Shown: piece by piece, positions 39,351 to 48,684 of the stretch
Numbering within the stretch: position 1 is the stretch's first letter
How the letters are laid out: each line of letters begins with the position of its first letter
Assembly (NCBI GenBank): GCA_947631085.1
Contig: CANRJY010000015.1
Coordinates: 1 to 49,846 of the forward strand
DNA from: an uncultured Clostridia bacterium
GTDB taxonomy: Bacteria > Bacillota > Clostridia > UBA1381
Length of the DNA: 49,846 nucleotides
Direction: 5' to 3'
Translations under genes and position numbers: made by a program
The notes under the pieces: generated by a model
Told to the model about the DNA's origin: nothing
The model's database searches: none
The model's input: only the letters and a program-made list of their open reading frames with translations

Positions 39351-41489
39351 ATGAAAAGTAAGAAGTTAATTTCTTTACTGTGCGCTGCGGCTGTTAGTGC
39401 AACTGCATTGACCGGTATAATGATTAACGCAAGCGCGGCTCAGACCGAGATTTGGTCGAACAACTTTAATGCTACGGCTTCAGGTCTTATTATTGACGGT
39501 GTAACAACCAACGCGGCTACCGACGAGGGAGTAATCCCCAGCCTGAGACTTGTAACAACAAACAGAGGCGATGGTGACGCGGGTACATATACCGACACAA
39601 ACGGCGATGAACATCTTTGCGGTTCATATTATTCAATCGTTGACGGTAAGGACGGAAAAGGTTTCCTGATGAGTTTACCGTGCTTCGGTGACTATGCTGC
39701 GAACGGTAGATGGGCTCATGTCGACTTTATAGGCGATATGGAAGGAAAACTTGTAGCTGACGCTGCAGACGATGTCATTCTTGACTTTGATGTTAAGATG
39801 GTAGACGGAAGCAATAAGGGTGAATATGATGAAAATTATTGTAATCCTATCCTCCGTTTCGGCTCATTCGATCCGTCATCAAAGGCTGCAACGGCTATAG
39901 AGCTTAGCAAGAAGGACGCCAATATCGGTGATGACTGGGCGCATGTAAGAATTGTTGTATCAAACGCAAACGGCGCTAAGCTTTACGTAAATCAGCAGGA
40001 AGTTACGGCTGCGGCTGTTGCAAATGTAAAGAAAATTGACAGCATCGGTTTGTACAGCTATCTTGATACCGCGAATTTCCCCGCTGTAAAGGACCAGATT
40101 GAGAAGGCGGGCAATCAGGATTACGCAAATCCCGAAACACCTTCAAATTCACCGTACGCTATCGTAGATAACTTTGTTGTTTACAAAGAGACTGCTGGCA
40201 CAGCTAACGGAACCACGACAGCTCCGGGCGCAAAAGAAGAAGGCGGCGCTACAGCTCCTCCGAGCTTAAGCCGTCCCGAACCCGAGAAGGTAGCGGGTAT
40301 GGCTCCGAACGTAGTAGCTCCGGACAGAGTTGAAGATGCTCTTTCAGTAAATTTTAATGATGAACAGACGGGTATGCTTGTTAATATCCGTAACAGTAAT
40401 GCCGCTGATTATGATCCGGAAGTTCCGAACGAGAAGCAAATCGCAAAGGGTGCAATGTATGTATCGGCAGGCGACAGAGCTGACGGCGGTGACGCTACTG
40501 CTTCTATAGTCAAGGTTGATAACGGAACACAGGCACTTAAGCTTACAGGCGGTCGTTTCTCGACAGGCGGCAGAAGCCCGATGCTCCACCTTACTGACAA
40601 TCTTGAAATTTCGTCCAACACAGGTTCGGCGGTTATGGCATTCGCCGTATATCTGTCAAAGGCTGATGGAGATGACAACAAATCAAGAATTTGGCTTCTT
40701 GATACAGACAGCGAAGGCGGATCGGAAGGCGCTAATGTAAATAACAGCTCATCAGCTGAGGCATATTACAAGAACGTATTCGCTATGATCACGGCTGAGG
40801 ATGAGGAAACAGATCCGGACAGCGCGTTCGGCGGAGACGTAACAAAGAACAACAAGGTTCTCAGAGTAGATCCTGATATGTGGCACGTAATTACTATTTC
40901 GGTAAGTGAAGATAAGTACAGACTTTTCGTAGACGGCAATTACGCGGGTGCGGACGGCAGACTTGCGGCTGACCTTGAAGGAACAAACGTAAACTACGGC
41001 GAGGGCGCGGCATATATGCCGATCAACCTGCCTGTAATCGCAATTGATAACGCCGGTACAGACAGCCCGGTTAAGTCAAAGGCTCTTGTTGATAACATAG
41101 TTGCATACTATGCTGACGAGATGGAAAAAGAGTGGTTACCGATAGTTGAAGAGGGCGAAGCTCCCGAGGGCACACCTGCTCCCGAAGATACACCTGCTCC
41201 TGAGGCTACACCGACTCCGGCTCCGACATTAGCTCCGGCTGTATCGGTTAAGATCGATCCGGTTGCTGTAGGTGCTACAACAGTTAAGATTAACGACCTT
41301 GGTGACCAAACAGCTCAGTTGATACATGCAAGCTATGATGCAGAAGGCAGACTCACAAGCGTTGAGTTGGTTGAAGCAAAGCCTGAAACGACAATTACGG
41401 CTGCTGCTGCAGGCGACAAGATCGCTGTATGGAACGTTGTAAGCGGCGTTGGTATGCAGCCTGCGGATGCGGTTGTTACAGTAGAATAA
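39351..41489 (+). CDS. Secreted two-domain jelly-roll protein, no catalytic motif seen
   Basis: A 712-residue exported protein. Signal peptide about 1-29 (MINASAAQT). Two beta-sandwich (LamG/concanavalin-like) domains at about 30-270 and 325-600 share features such as WAHVRIVVS...KLYVNQ and WHVITISVSEDKYRLFVDGNYAG. A Pro/Thr/Glu linker lies near 603-635, and a short accessory module closes it (ASYDAEGRLTSVELV, then IAVWNVVSGVGMQP). No catalytic signature or wall anchor is seen. Codon use is visibly biased to GCT and ACA and away from the GC-rich codons of its neighbours, and promoter and ribosome site are strong, as for an abundant protein. Carbohydrate binding, adhesion or a matrix role are candidates. 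Confidence 0.72.
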   Translation: MKSKKLISLLCAAAVSATALTGIMINASAAQTEIWSNNFNATASGLIIDGVTTNAATDEGVIPSLRLVTTNRGDGDAGTYTDTNGDEHLCGSYYSIVDGKDGKGFLMSLPCFGDYAANGRWAHVDFIGDMEGKLVADAADDVILDFDVKMVDGSNKGEYDENYCNPILRFGSFDPSSKAATAIELSKKDANIGDDWAHVRIVVSNANGAKLYVNQQEVTAAAVANVKKIDSIGLYSYLDTANFPAVKDQIEKAGNQDYANPETPSNSPYAIVDNFVVYKETAGTANGTTTAPGAKEEGGATAPPSLSRPEPEKVAGMAPNVVAPDRVEDALSVNFNDEQTGMLVNIRNSNAADYDPEVPNEKQIAKGAMYVSAGDRADGGDATASIVKVDNGTQALKLTGGRFSTGGRSPMLHLTDNLEISSNTGSAVMAFAVYLSKADGDDNKSRIWLLDTDSEGGSEGANVNNSSSAEAYYKNVFAMITAEDEETDPDSAFGGDVTKNNKVLRVDPDMWHVITISVSEDKYRLFVDGNYAGADGRLAADLEGTNVNYGEGAAYMPINLPVIAIDNAGTDSPVKSKALVDNIVAYYADEMEKEWLPIVEEGEAPEGTPAPEDTPAPEATPTPAPTLAPAVSVKIDPVAVGATTVKINDLGDQTAQLIHASYDAEGRLTSVELVEAKPETTITAAAAGDKIAVWNVVSGVGMQPADAVVTVE

Positions 41490-41523
41490 TAATCGTTATA
41501 AAATAGAACGCTATTAAACAAAG

Positions 41524-41556
41524 AAAAAGGAACAGCATCTCCCGCTGTTCCTTTTT
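41524..41556 (+). terminator. Terminator of the secreted protein gene
   Basis: A perfect 13-bp stem AAAAAGGAACAGC (41524-41536) with 41544-41556, 7-nt loop, ending in TTTTT. Confidence 0.9.
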
Positions 41557-41585
41557 AATTCATTTCTTAAGAATCAATCTATCAA

Positions 41586-41617
41586 AAAAGAGAACGGCAT
41601 CCTTTGCCGTTCCCTTT
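41586..41617 (-). terminator. Terminator of the lipoprotein gene
   Basis: GAACGGCA (41592-41599) pairs with TGCCGTTC (41605-41612), extended by GAAA-type pairs with one mismatch; the minus strand then runs into TTTTTT. Confidence 0.75.
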
Positions 41618-41631
41618 GTGTATTTATGCTC

Positions 41632-42315
41632 TTACTGAATATCAAACATCTGAGATACTACCTCAGTCGTGTCCTCGTAGAACGGACGAACCTGTATTTC
41701 CACCGGCGTTGTTGTATCGGCAAGGACGTATACCTTCTGCACGGTGATCTCCTCGCCCTCTTTAATCTTTTGGGCTGTTGTGGCGGTATCTATTCCCTCT
41801 ATAAATCCAGGGAATGTCGCCGGAGCGATCTGCAAACCATCCTGGAACGCCTTGGCTTCCATAACCGTTGAGAATGATGTTTCGGCGGATGAATTATTTT
41901 TAAAATCTATGGTGAATACTATATAATTTCCGTCCTCATATTGAAAAACCTTCGCTTCCTTTACCGCGACCTCAAACACGCCCAGCTCCGCTTTCGGATT
42001 TACCTCCGCTTCCTTATTCTCGGTCGCGTATTCGCCTTCGACCGCGTCCATATCGACATTCTGATCCGCGTTCACTGCGAAATCATCGCCGCTCGATGAG
42101 CCGCTCTCCCCTGCTGTCTGTTGTCCGCCGTCATTTTGCGCAGTATCGCCGTTTTGAGCGTTTCCGTCGACTTGCGTATCAGACGTCGGCTTAGCGGTAT
42201 CTGTAACTTTTGCGGTATTCGTGCCGCCCGCCGAATCTGCGTTTTCCTTTTTGGAGCATCCGCCCGCGGATACAGCCATCGCGAGCAGAAGCGCTATTAA
42301 TATGCCTTTTTTCAT
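41632..42315 (-). CDS. DUF5067-like lipoprotein
   Basis: A 227-residue lipoprotein: MKKGILIALLLAMAVSAGGC with the lipobox SAGGC, so Cys20 is lipid-modified after signal cleavage. A disordered stretch rich in Asn, Asp, Thr and Gln (about 25-95) acts as a tether. The C-terminal Ig-like domain (ELGVFEVAVKEAKVFQYEDG, YIVFTIDFKNNSSAETSFS, MEAKAFQDGLQ) resembles DUF5067/DUF4352 proteins of Gram-positive bacteria. Function unknown. AAAGGAAGAGTTTATT precedes the ATG. Monocistronic by its terminator and the divergent helicase gene. Confidence 0.82.
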   Translation of the reverse strand: MKKGILIALLLAMAVSAGGCSKKENADSAGGTNTAKVTDTAKPTSDTQVDGNAQNGDTAQNDGGQQTAGESGSSSGDDFAVNADQNVDMDAVEGEYATENKEAEVNPKAELGVFEVAVKEAKVFQYEDGNYIVFTIDFKNNSSAETSFSTVMEAKAFQDGLQIAPATFPGFIEGIDTATTAQKIKEGEEITVQKVYVLADTTTPVEIQVRPFYEDTTEVVSQMFDIQ

Positions 42316-42459
42316 AATAAACTCTTCCTTTCATGCGTTTATCCTCATATGTATACTAACATAGGCGCGGCGGAAAATCAAGTTTTTCGTCAAAAATTCA
42401 TAATATATTCATCTTTTTTAAAATATATGGTAATTTTTATTAAATTTTTATAAATTTTA

Positions 42460-42488
42460 TTGTACACTCGGGATTTATGTGATATAAT
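42460..42488 (+). promoter_or_regulatory. Promoter of the SNF2 helicase gene
   Basis: TTGTAC, 17-nt spacer, TATAAT (42483-42488), 42 bases before the ATG. Confidence 0.68.
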
Positions 42489-42530
42489 ATAAAGATACCG
42501 GAAATAATTTCATTATAAGGACTGCTTTAC

Positions 42531-45500
42531 ATGGAAATCACCGAAAAAATGATAAAAAAATCCTGCTCCGCTACAATATACAAGCGCGGCACGGAATACT
42601 TCAAAGAGGGGCGCGTTCACCTCAGAAAACGCGATGACAAGTTAATAAGCGCCCTCGTTGACGGAGAAGAGCTTTACAGGGTTCAAGTAAAATTCGGCGA
42701 CGACGGCATTGACGATTATTTCTGCACATGCCCGTATTACGAAACAATGGGATCTATGTGCAAGCACATTGTCGCGGTCTTGCTGCAGCGCCGCACGGAG
42801 CTGGAGGAGGGCGTGACGCGGCTTGATGAAAACGACAGAATAGCCGAGCAGCTATGCGGCGATTTTGCCGGTCTTGATATGCCAAAAAAATCCATGTACG
42901 CGCATTTTACGCTCTACATAAACCGTATCGGGAACCGCTCCGGTTACTCTATGTCGATCGAGTTCGGAGCCGGAGGCTCTTTACGCGGGATCGAAAATTT
43001 TCTCGATTCCGTACTCCATGGAAAGACATTCAAATTCGACAACGGCGAAAGCTACATTCCCGATAAAACCGAATTTCCCCAAGCGCAGGGCGAGCTTATA
43101 AATATACTCGCGGAAACGTATGAAAACCGCTCGTTTGAGGCGTCCGTTTACTCAAAGGCGGCGTATCAGACCGGTTTTGGGGAGATGACCGCAAAGCGTA
43201 TTTTCCCGCTTCTCGACCGCGTTGATTTTTCGGTCATATTCGACGGCATGCGCCTGCACGACGTACGGATAAAAAATGAAAATCCGGATATCCTCATCGA
43301 TATTGACGCGTCCGACAGCGGCATCGACATCTCGGTAACAGAGCGCGGCTTTGCGCTTATTTCCGACGGAAGCTGGTTCCTTTACGACAACACGATTTAC
43401 CGCACAACGCCGGAATGGCGGAGGTATTTCATGCCTATCTACCGCGCCCTGGCGACCGACAGCCGCACGCATATAACCTTTCGCGGCGACAACGCGATAT
43501 TATTCGCACGCGACGTTCTGCCGTGGCTGAAAGACAAGCACGGTGTTACGGCGCGCGGAATTGACGATGTTATCGTAAATGAAAATCCCGAATTTGAAAT
43601 TTATTTCGATTCCGTAAATAACGGCGTGAGTGCGGTTGTTATTGTAAAATACGGCTCCATAGCGCTGCGAATACCGAACAGCGGCGGGACGGAGAGCAAA
43701 ATTATTGTCCGCGATTTTGAAAAGGAATCGGATTTGCTGAAATCATTTTCGCGGTTTGCCTTCTATGACGGCGTATACTCACTGTTCTCGGATGAGGATA
43801 TTTACGCTTTTCTCACGCGCGAAATACCCGTTCTGCGACAGAAAGCCGAGCTGTTCTATTCGGACAGATTTCAATCGCTGCGCATAACCGATCGGCTTAA
43901 CGTGAGCACGCGCGTCAGCTACAACAGGGCTTCCGATTTGCTTGAGGCTGATTTTGAATCGGATCTGTCGTTCGAGCAGATTTACGGAATTTTGAGCGCC
44001 GTGAAGCTGAAACGTAAATTTTATCGGCTTCCGAACGGCAGCTTTATAAATCTCGAAAACGACAAAACCGCCGACGCCGTATCGATATTGAATATGCTTG
44101 ATTTCAGCACATCCGAGCTGAAATCGGGCCGCAAGCGGCTCAGCGGCAGTCAGGCTTTGTATCTTGACGCGGTTGACGGCGTTAAAAAGGACGCCGCCTT
44201 TACCGAATATATAAACGAAATAAAGCGGATAGAGGGAATTATTCCGCCGGAGCTGGAAGATATAATCCGTTCGTATCAGCGCGACGGTGTGACATGGCTT
44301 AAGCAGCTCAGCGCCATGGGGCTGGGCGGCATACTGGCGGATGATATGGGTCTCGGTAAAACGCTGCAGGTGATCGCGTTCATATGCGGCGAAAAGCCTA
44401 AAAGCCCGACGCTTGTAATAACGCCCTCGGCGCTGACATATAACTGGCTGAACGAAATCAACCGATTTATGCCGAACGAAACGGCGATTATCATAGACGG
44501 CTCCCGCGCGGAGCGCGAAAAGCTGATTCAGGGCATCGCGGATTACAGATTTGTAATCACATCGTATCCGCTGCTGCGGCGCGATATCGGTTTGTACAAG
44601 GAGCTTGAGTTTGACTACTGCTTCATAGACGAGGCGCAGCATATCAAAAACGCGAAAACCATGAACGCGCAAAGCGTAAAAAAAATACGCGCAAAGCATA
44701 AATTTGCGCTGACAGGCACTCCTGTCGAAAACTCGCTGATGGAATTATGGTCGATTTTCGACTTTGTCATGTGCGATTATCTCTACAGCGCCAGGGAGTT
44801 CCGCAGCCGCTACGAGCAGCCCGTCATCAAAGAAAACGACGAAAAAGCGCGCGCTGATCTAAAGGCAAAGATCCATCCGTTCATTTTGCGGCGCATGAAA
44901 ACGGACGTTCTTAATGAGCTTCCCGAAAAAATCGAAAACGTAGTCTACGCGGAGCTTACAGCCGAGCAAAAGCAAATGTATCTCGCATATCTCGCGCTTG
45001 CGAAACAGCAGATGCCGGAGCTTCTGAGCGAAGGCGGCAGCGGCAGAATGAAAATACTGACCATCCTCATGAGACTCAGGCAAATATGCTGCCATCCCAG
45101 GCTTTTTGACGAAAACTATAAAAAGGACAGCGGCAAACTGAATCTTTTGATAGAGTTGATTGAAAATACAATCGCCGCCGGACACAGGCTGCTTGTATTT
45201 TCGCAGTTTACATCGATGCTCGAAATAGTATGCGCGGAGCTTAAGGAGCGGAAGATCTCATACTTCTACCTCGACGGCAAAACACCGTCGTATGAGCGCG
45301 CCGAATTTGCCGACCGCTTCAACGGCGGCGAGCGCGACGTGTTCCTGATATCGCTTAAAGCCGGAGGAACAGGTCTTAATCTGACAGGCGCGGATACCGT
45401 AATACATTACGACCCGTGGTGGAATCCCGCCGTAACGGAACAGGCGTCCGACAGAGCCTACAGAATAGGTCAAACGCGCGCGGTGCAAATAATACGCCTT

Positions 45501-45638
45501 GCGGCGCGCGGCACTATAGAGGAAAAAATATTAAAGCTTCAGGAAACAAAACGTCTTTTGGCGGAGGATATAGTGAGAACCAACAGCGATACGCTGTCAA
45601 GTCTCAGCAATCAAGAAATAATGGCATTATTTGAATAA
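42531..45638 (+). CDS. SWIM zinc-finger SNF2 helicase
   Basis: A 1035-residue Swi2/Snf2-type DNA-dependent ATPase. The N-terminal SWIM zinc finger is FCTCPYYETMGSMCKHIVAVL (split: CTC near 64-66, CKH near 77-79). A long middle region precedes the helicase core: GILADDMGLGKTLQVIAF (Walker A near 600-612), DEAQHIKN (Walker B/DEAH-like), LTGTPVENSLMELWSIFDF, then LVFSQFTSMLEI, LKAGGTGLNLTGADTVIHYD and QASDRAYRIGQ (motif VI). These bacterial proteins are linked to transcription recycling or chromosome remodelling, with little direct evidence. The ATG has only a weak ribosome site (TAAGGACTGC). The following gene starts within 12 bases. Confidence 0.92.
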   Translation: MEITEKMIKKSCSATIYKRGTEYFKEGRVHLRKRDDKLISALVDGEELYRVQVKFGDDGIDDYFCTCPYYETMGSMCKHIVAVLLQRRTELEEGVTRLDENDRIAEQLCGDFAGLDMPKKSMYAHFTLYINRIGNRSGYSMSIEFGAGGSLRGIENFLDSVLHGKTFKFDNGESYIPDKTEFPQAQGELINILAETYENRSFEASVYSKAAYQTGFGEMTAKRIFPLLDRVDFSVIFDGMRLHDVRIKNENPDILIDIDASDSGIDISVTERGFALISDGSWFLYDNTIYRTTPEWRRYFMPIYRALATDSRTHITFRGDNAILFARDVLPWLKDKHGVTARGIDDVIVNENPEFEIYFDSVNNGVSAVVIVKYGSIALRIPNSGGTESKIIVRDFEKESDLLKSFSRFAFYDGVYSLFSDEDIYAFLTREIPVLRQKAELFYSDRFQSLRITDRLNVSTRVSYNRASDLLEADFESDLSFEQIYGILSAVKLKRKFYRLPNGSFINLENDKTADAVSILNMLDFSTSELKSGRKRLSGSQALYLDAVDGVKKDAAFTEYINEIKRIEGIIPPELEDIIRSYQRDGVTWLKQLSAMGLGGILADDMGLGKTLQVIAFICGEKPKSPTLVITPSALTYNWLNEINRFMPNETAIIIDGSRAEREKLIQGIADYRFVITSYPLLRRDIGLYKELEFDYCFIDEAQHIKNAKTMNAQSVKKIRAKHKFALTGTPVENSLMELWSIFDFVMCDYLYSAREFRSRYEQPVIKENDEKARADLKAKIHPFILRRMKTDVLNELPEKIENVVYAELTAEQKQMYLAYLALAKQQMPELLSEGGSGRMKILTILMRLRQICCHPRLFDENYKKDSGKLNLLIELIENTIAAGHRLLVFSQFTSMLEIVCAELKERKISYFYLDGKTPSYERAEFADRFNGGERDVFLISLKAGGTGLNLTGADTVIHYDPWWNPAVTEQASDRAYRIGQTRAVQIIRLAARGTIEEKILKLQETKRLLAEDIVRTNSDTLSSLSNQEIMALFE

Positions 45639-45650
45639 GGGGTGAAAAAT

Positions 45651-47285
45651 TTGAAATTCAGAGCCGTTTTGAACGATGATTATGATCTTGAGGATATGGA
45701 ACCTTTTGTGTTCAAGCCATGGATGCGTACCGCCGTATTTTTCGCGGTATGGATCATTGTTTTGAATGTCTGCGCCGTTTTGTATGTAACTCTCGGCGAC
45801 GGAATATATTTCGGGGACACGGCAATACATTGGGATATAGCAAAAAATATTGCACACGGCGTCGTTTCGTCAAACCTTTTCGGCGCTCTGTATAAATCCA
45901 TATGCACCATGAGCAACAACCATCTCGCGGCACTGCCGTCGGCTTTGTGCGCATATCTGTTCGGCGATTCGAGAACAGTGTATGTTCTGAGCCTTGTAAA
46001 TTTTTACGCGGTTCCGTATTTGGCGTTGGTTTATTATCTCGCCCGAAAAATCGGCAAGGCGCCTAAAATCACGTCAAGTCTTATAATGCTTCTCATGCCC
46101 ATCGTACCGTTCGCCGCGTTTATCGGTTTTGCTGATATCGGCGGAATAGTCATATGTATGGCGTGCTACGCGCTCTACTATACAAAGCGCGGCGAGGAAC
46201 AGCAAATGTGGCGGTATGTATTAATCGGCGTGCTGTTGGTGCTTATGATGCTGTGGCGCAGCTGCTACGCGTTTTTTGCGGTTTCGTTTGCCACGGCAAT
46301 GATAGCCGACGTCATACTGTTCAAGCGCAAATGGTACTACACCGCCGTATCAATTATAATCGCGACGGCGATTATAGTTCTGTTTTTCAGAGATTTCGTT
46401 TTCAATATAATGATTACGGGCTACGGTTCCGCCGACTATATGGCTGCCGCAGGCGTTGATTTTAAGCTTCTTACGCGCTATTTCGGAATTATCTTTCTGC
46501 TCGGCGCAGCCGTCTGTTCGGTGCTTATGGGAGTGTATAAAAAGGAAAAGCGCGCAGCTTTTTTGTGGATTCAGACGCTTGTGTGCTTTATCATGTTTAT
46601 GTCGGTAAGGTCACACTCGCAGGAGGATTTGTTGATGTACGTTCCGCCGCTTGCGGTACTGTGCATTTTGATAATAAAATATATATCGAAGGAATGGATG
46701 CTTGTCGCGATCGGCGTTTTGGCTGCCGCGCAGAGCGTAAACGTATGTATTCCGCGCGAGACTCTCACGAGCGTGGCTCAAATACGTTTTTGCGCGCTGA
46801 TACCCAACTTCTCTATGCTTCCCAACAAGCGTTCGGACGCGCACGCCATCGAGCAGCTCAAGAAAACGCTCGACGGCATCGTGGGCGAAGGCGAAACACT
46901 CGGCGTTATAGCTTCATCGACAAAGCTGAACAGCGATATCCTCTGCAACGTGGAAACCTCGCTCGGCGCGGGACACGCGCGCGTGGATTATATTAAAAAC
47001 TCCCCTCAAATCAGCGATCTGACCCAAAATATTGACCCGTTGTTCAATTATGATTATATACTTGCGGCATTTCCGGCGCTTACATCCTCCGACGCAGCAC
47101 AATCCGCGATAATAATCGAAGCCGTTTCAAGCTTCTTAAACTGGACTGATTTTGCCACGGCATACGAGGAATTATACGATTACGCGACCGTTATCGACGA
47201 TGTGACCGTAAAAATTTACAAGCGCGTCAAAACCGTGACGGACGAGTATAAATACGCCTTTGCGGCAAGGTTGTATCAATATTAA
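45651..47285 (+). CDS. Polytopic membrane protein, GT-C glycosyltransferase-like
   Basis: A 544-residue membrane protein with about eleven to twelve helices and a soluble C-terminal domain of about 150 residues. The first outer loop has YFGDTAIHWDIAKNIAHGVVSSN, whose D...HWD-A-IA-G pattern resembles GT-C transferases that use lipid-linked sugars. I start it at TTG 45651 because AAGGGG lies eight bases before it; GTG 45642 would abut the ribosome site. It follows the helicase gene by 12 bases and so is probably co-transcribed. The exact function is unknown. Confidence 0.7.
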   Translation: MKFRAVLNDDYDLEDMEPFVFKPWMRTAVFFAVWIIVLNVCAVLYVTLGDGIYFGDTAIHWDIAKNIAHGVVSSNLFGALYKSICTMSNNHLAALPSALCAYLFGDSRTVYVLSLVNFYAVPYLALVYYLARKIGKAPKITSSLIMLLMPIVPFAAFIGFADIGGIVICMACYALYYTKRGEEQQMWRYVLIGVLLVLMMLWRSCYAFFAVSFATAMIADVILFKRKWYYTAVSIIIATAIIVLFFRDFVFNIMITGYGSADYMAAAGVDFKLLTRYFGIIFLLGAAVCSVLMGVYKKEKRAAFLWIQTLVCFIMFMSVRSHSQEDLLMYVPPLAVLCILIIKYISKEWMLVAIGVLAAAQSVNVCIPRETLTSVAQIRFCALIPNFSMLPNKRSDAHAIEQLKKTLDGIVGEGETLGVIASSTKLNSDILCNVETSLGAGHARVDYIKNSPQISDLTQNIDPLFNYDYILAAFPALTSSDAAQSAIIIEAVSSFLNWTDFATAYEELYDYATVIDDVTVKIYKRVKTVTDEYKYAFAARLYQY

Positions 47286-47307
47286 CATAAAGTTCACATT
47301 TATGCTG

Positions 47308-47336
47308 TTGACTTTGTCATTTTATAGGATTACAAT
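47308..47336 (+). promoter_or_regulatory. Predicted promoter of the zinc-ribbon/Yip1 gene
   Basis: TTGACT, 17-nt spacer, TACAAT (47331-47336), 36 bases before the ATG. Confidence 0.65.
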
Positions 47337-47372
47337 AATATTAGTCTTTATAAAGAAAGGAATTGATACCAT

Positions 47373-48260
47373 ATGAGAAGCTGCGCATATTGCGGAAGAG
47401 AGCTCGAACCGGGGGAAGTCTGTAACTGTCCGCAGAGCGTCGCGCGGCGGAAAAATCATGCCGGCGCGTCGCAGGAAAAGACCAAAGCCGATTCGGCCCG
47501 TCAAAGCGGCAGTAACCCGTATGAAAATACCACGACCTACCGCACAGGCTACACTCAGCAGGAAAGCCGCGTCAAGCACGCATGGAACAGATATAAAATG
47601 AAACGCGAAACCGAAAAAGCGGCTAAAACAAATATCGGAGGCGGCTTTTTCCGAAGGCTGTTATCGCTCGTGACACGCACAATGCGCTCGCCCGCAGACA
47701 GCGTCATGAACCCGCAAAGAATTGATATAGCCGCTATTATAATAATAGCCGCCGTAATGGGCGCCGTACTTAGAATGTGTGTATTTTTCGCGGTCACAGG
47801 ACTCAGCCGCAGTCCGTTCGGACTATTAGCGGCTCTGATGAGCTTCGGCGGAGCCGCAGGCTACAAAAACATTCTTAACGGACTTCTGACTGCGCTTATG
47901 GGCGCCGTTTCCGGAGTAATTCTGTTTTTTATATACTCGGGTATCTTCTATCTTATAAGCAGAATAATTGTCAGAAATAGAATGACGGGCTTCCGCGATA
48001 TTTCCGAGCGGCTTATTGTAACATGCATTCCTATGACGATTATAGGTCTTATCGGACTGCTTCTCGCGATGCTTTCAACATCAACGCTCGTCATACTCGC
48101 CGGCTGCGGTGTTTTATGCACGGCGATACTCACATATGAAGCTCTTAAATGCGAATGGCACAATATCTCGTCCGGCAGGACGCTGTATCTTACGATGCTC
48201 GGATTATTCGTATTTATCAGTATAATTTACAGTCTATTAATGATTGGAAGGGGAATATAA
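47373..48260 (+). CDS. Zinc-ribbon Yip1-like membrane protein
   Basis: A 295-residue protein. The N-terminal zinc ribbon has [17 protein letters not shown] (four Cys at 4, 7, 16 and 18). A basic, polar linker (about 25-105) follows, then five transmembrane helices (about 125-150, 160-185, 187-205, 225-262 and 272-292). This is the arrangement of bacterial Yip1-domain proteins, which have no firm function; some sit near membrane-trafficking or stress genes. The ATG follows AAAGAAAGGAATTGATACCAT. The ridA ATG is three bases beyond its stop, so both are probably one transcript. Confidence 0.75.
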   Translation: MRSCAYCGRELEPGEVCNCPQSVARRKNHAGASQEKTKADSARQSGSNPYENTTTYRTGYTQQESRVKHAWNRYKMKRETEKAAKTNIGGGFFRRLLSLVTRTMRSPADSVMNPQRIDIAAIIIIAAVMGAVLRMCVFFAVTGLSRSPFGLLAALMSFGGAAGYKNILNGLLTALMGAVSGVILFFIYSGIFYLISRIIVRNRMTGFRDISERLIVTCIPMTIIGLIGLLLAMLSTSTLVILAGCGVLCTAILTYEALKCEWHNISSGRTLYLTMLGLFVFISIIYSLLMIGRGI

Positions 48261-48262
48261 AA

Positions 48263-48634
48263 ATGAAAGAAATTAAAACAACAGCCGCTCCGGCGGCAAT
48301 CGGACCTTACTCACAGGCTGTTATTTCGGGTAACATGCTTTACGCATCCGGACAAATCCCGTTAAATCCCGAAACCGGCGAAATTCCTGAAGGTGTTGAA
48401 GCGCAGGCAAGACAGGCTTTAACAAATGTTAAAAACTTGATAGAAGCCGCGGGCGGAAGCATGGATAATGTGGTTAAAACATCGGTATTTATCAAGGATA
48501 TGAATGATTTCGCCAAAATAAACGAGATCTACGCGGAGTTCTTTACCGAGCCCTATCCCGCGCGCTCATGCGTGGAGGTGGCAAGGCTGCCAAAGGATGT
48601 GCTTTTGGAGGTTGAAACAATAACCGAATTATAA
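48263..48634 (+). CDS. ridA: RidA enamine/imine deaminase
   Basis: RidA hydrolyses reactive enamine and imine intermediates released by PLP enzymes. The 123-residue product has the expected [22 protein letters not shown] (residues 14-35, in two adjoining blocks), [13 protein letters not shown] helix, [14 protein letters not shown], and the active-site arginine in [20 protein letters not shown]. The start is ATG 48263, after GGAAGGGGAATATAAA; upstream codons in the frame belong to the preceding gene. It ends at a strong bidirectional terminator. Confidence 0.96.
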   Translation: MKEIKTTAAPAAIGPYSQAVISGNMLYASGQIPLNPETGEIPEGVEAQARQALTNVKNLIEAAGGSMDNVVKTSVFIKDMNDFAKINEIYAEFFTEPYPARSCVEVARLPKDVLLEVETITEL

Positions 48635-48635
48635 T

Positions 48636-48669
48636 AAAAAATCAAGCCGCAAAAACGGCTTGATTTTTT
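48636..48669. terminator. Bidirectional terminator between ridA and the aldolase-like gene
   Basis: A perfect 14-bp stem AAAAAATCAAGCCG (48636-48649) with 48656-48669, loop CAAAAA, with U-runs on both strands. Confidence 0.92.
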
Positions 48670-48684
48670 CATCGGCATAATGCC

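Noticed and set aside
41160..41250. Pro/Thr/Glu-rich coding repeat as a DNA repeat of interest
   Set aside because: It is an ordinary interdomain linker, similar in kind to the one in the GH30/GH43 protein.
43779..44699. 306-codon minus-strand ORF opposite the SNF2 helicase gene
   Set aside because: Shadow of the helicase core; its sequence is Arg/Tyr-rich without any domain.
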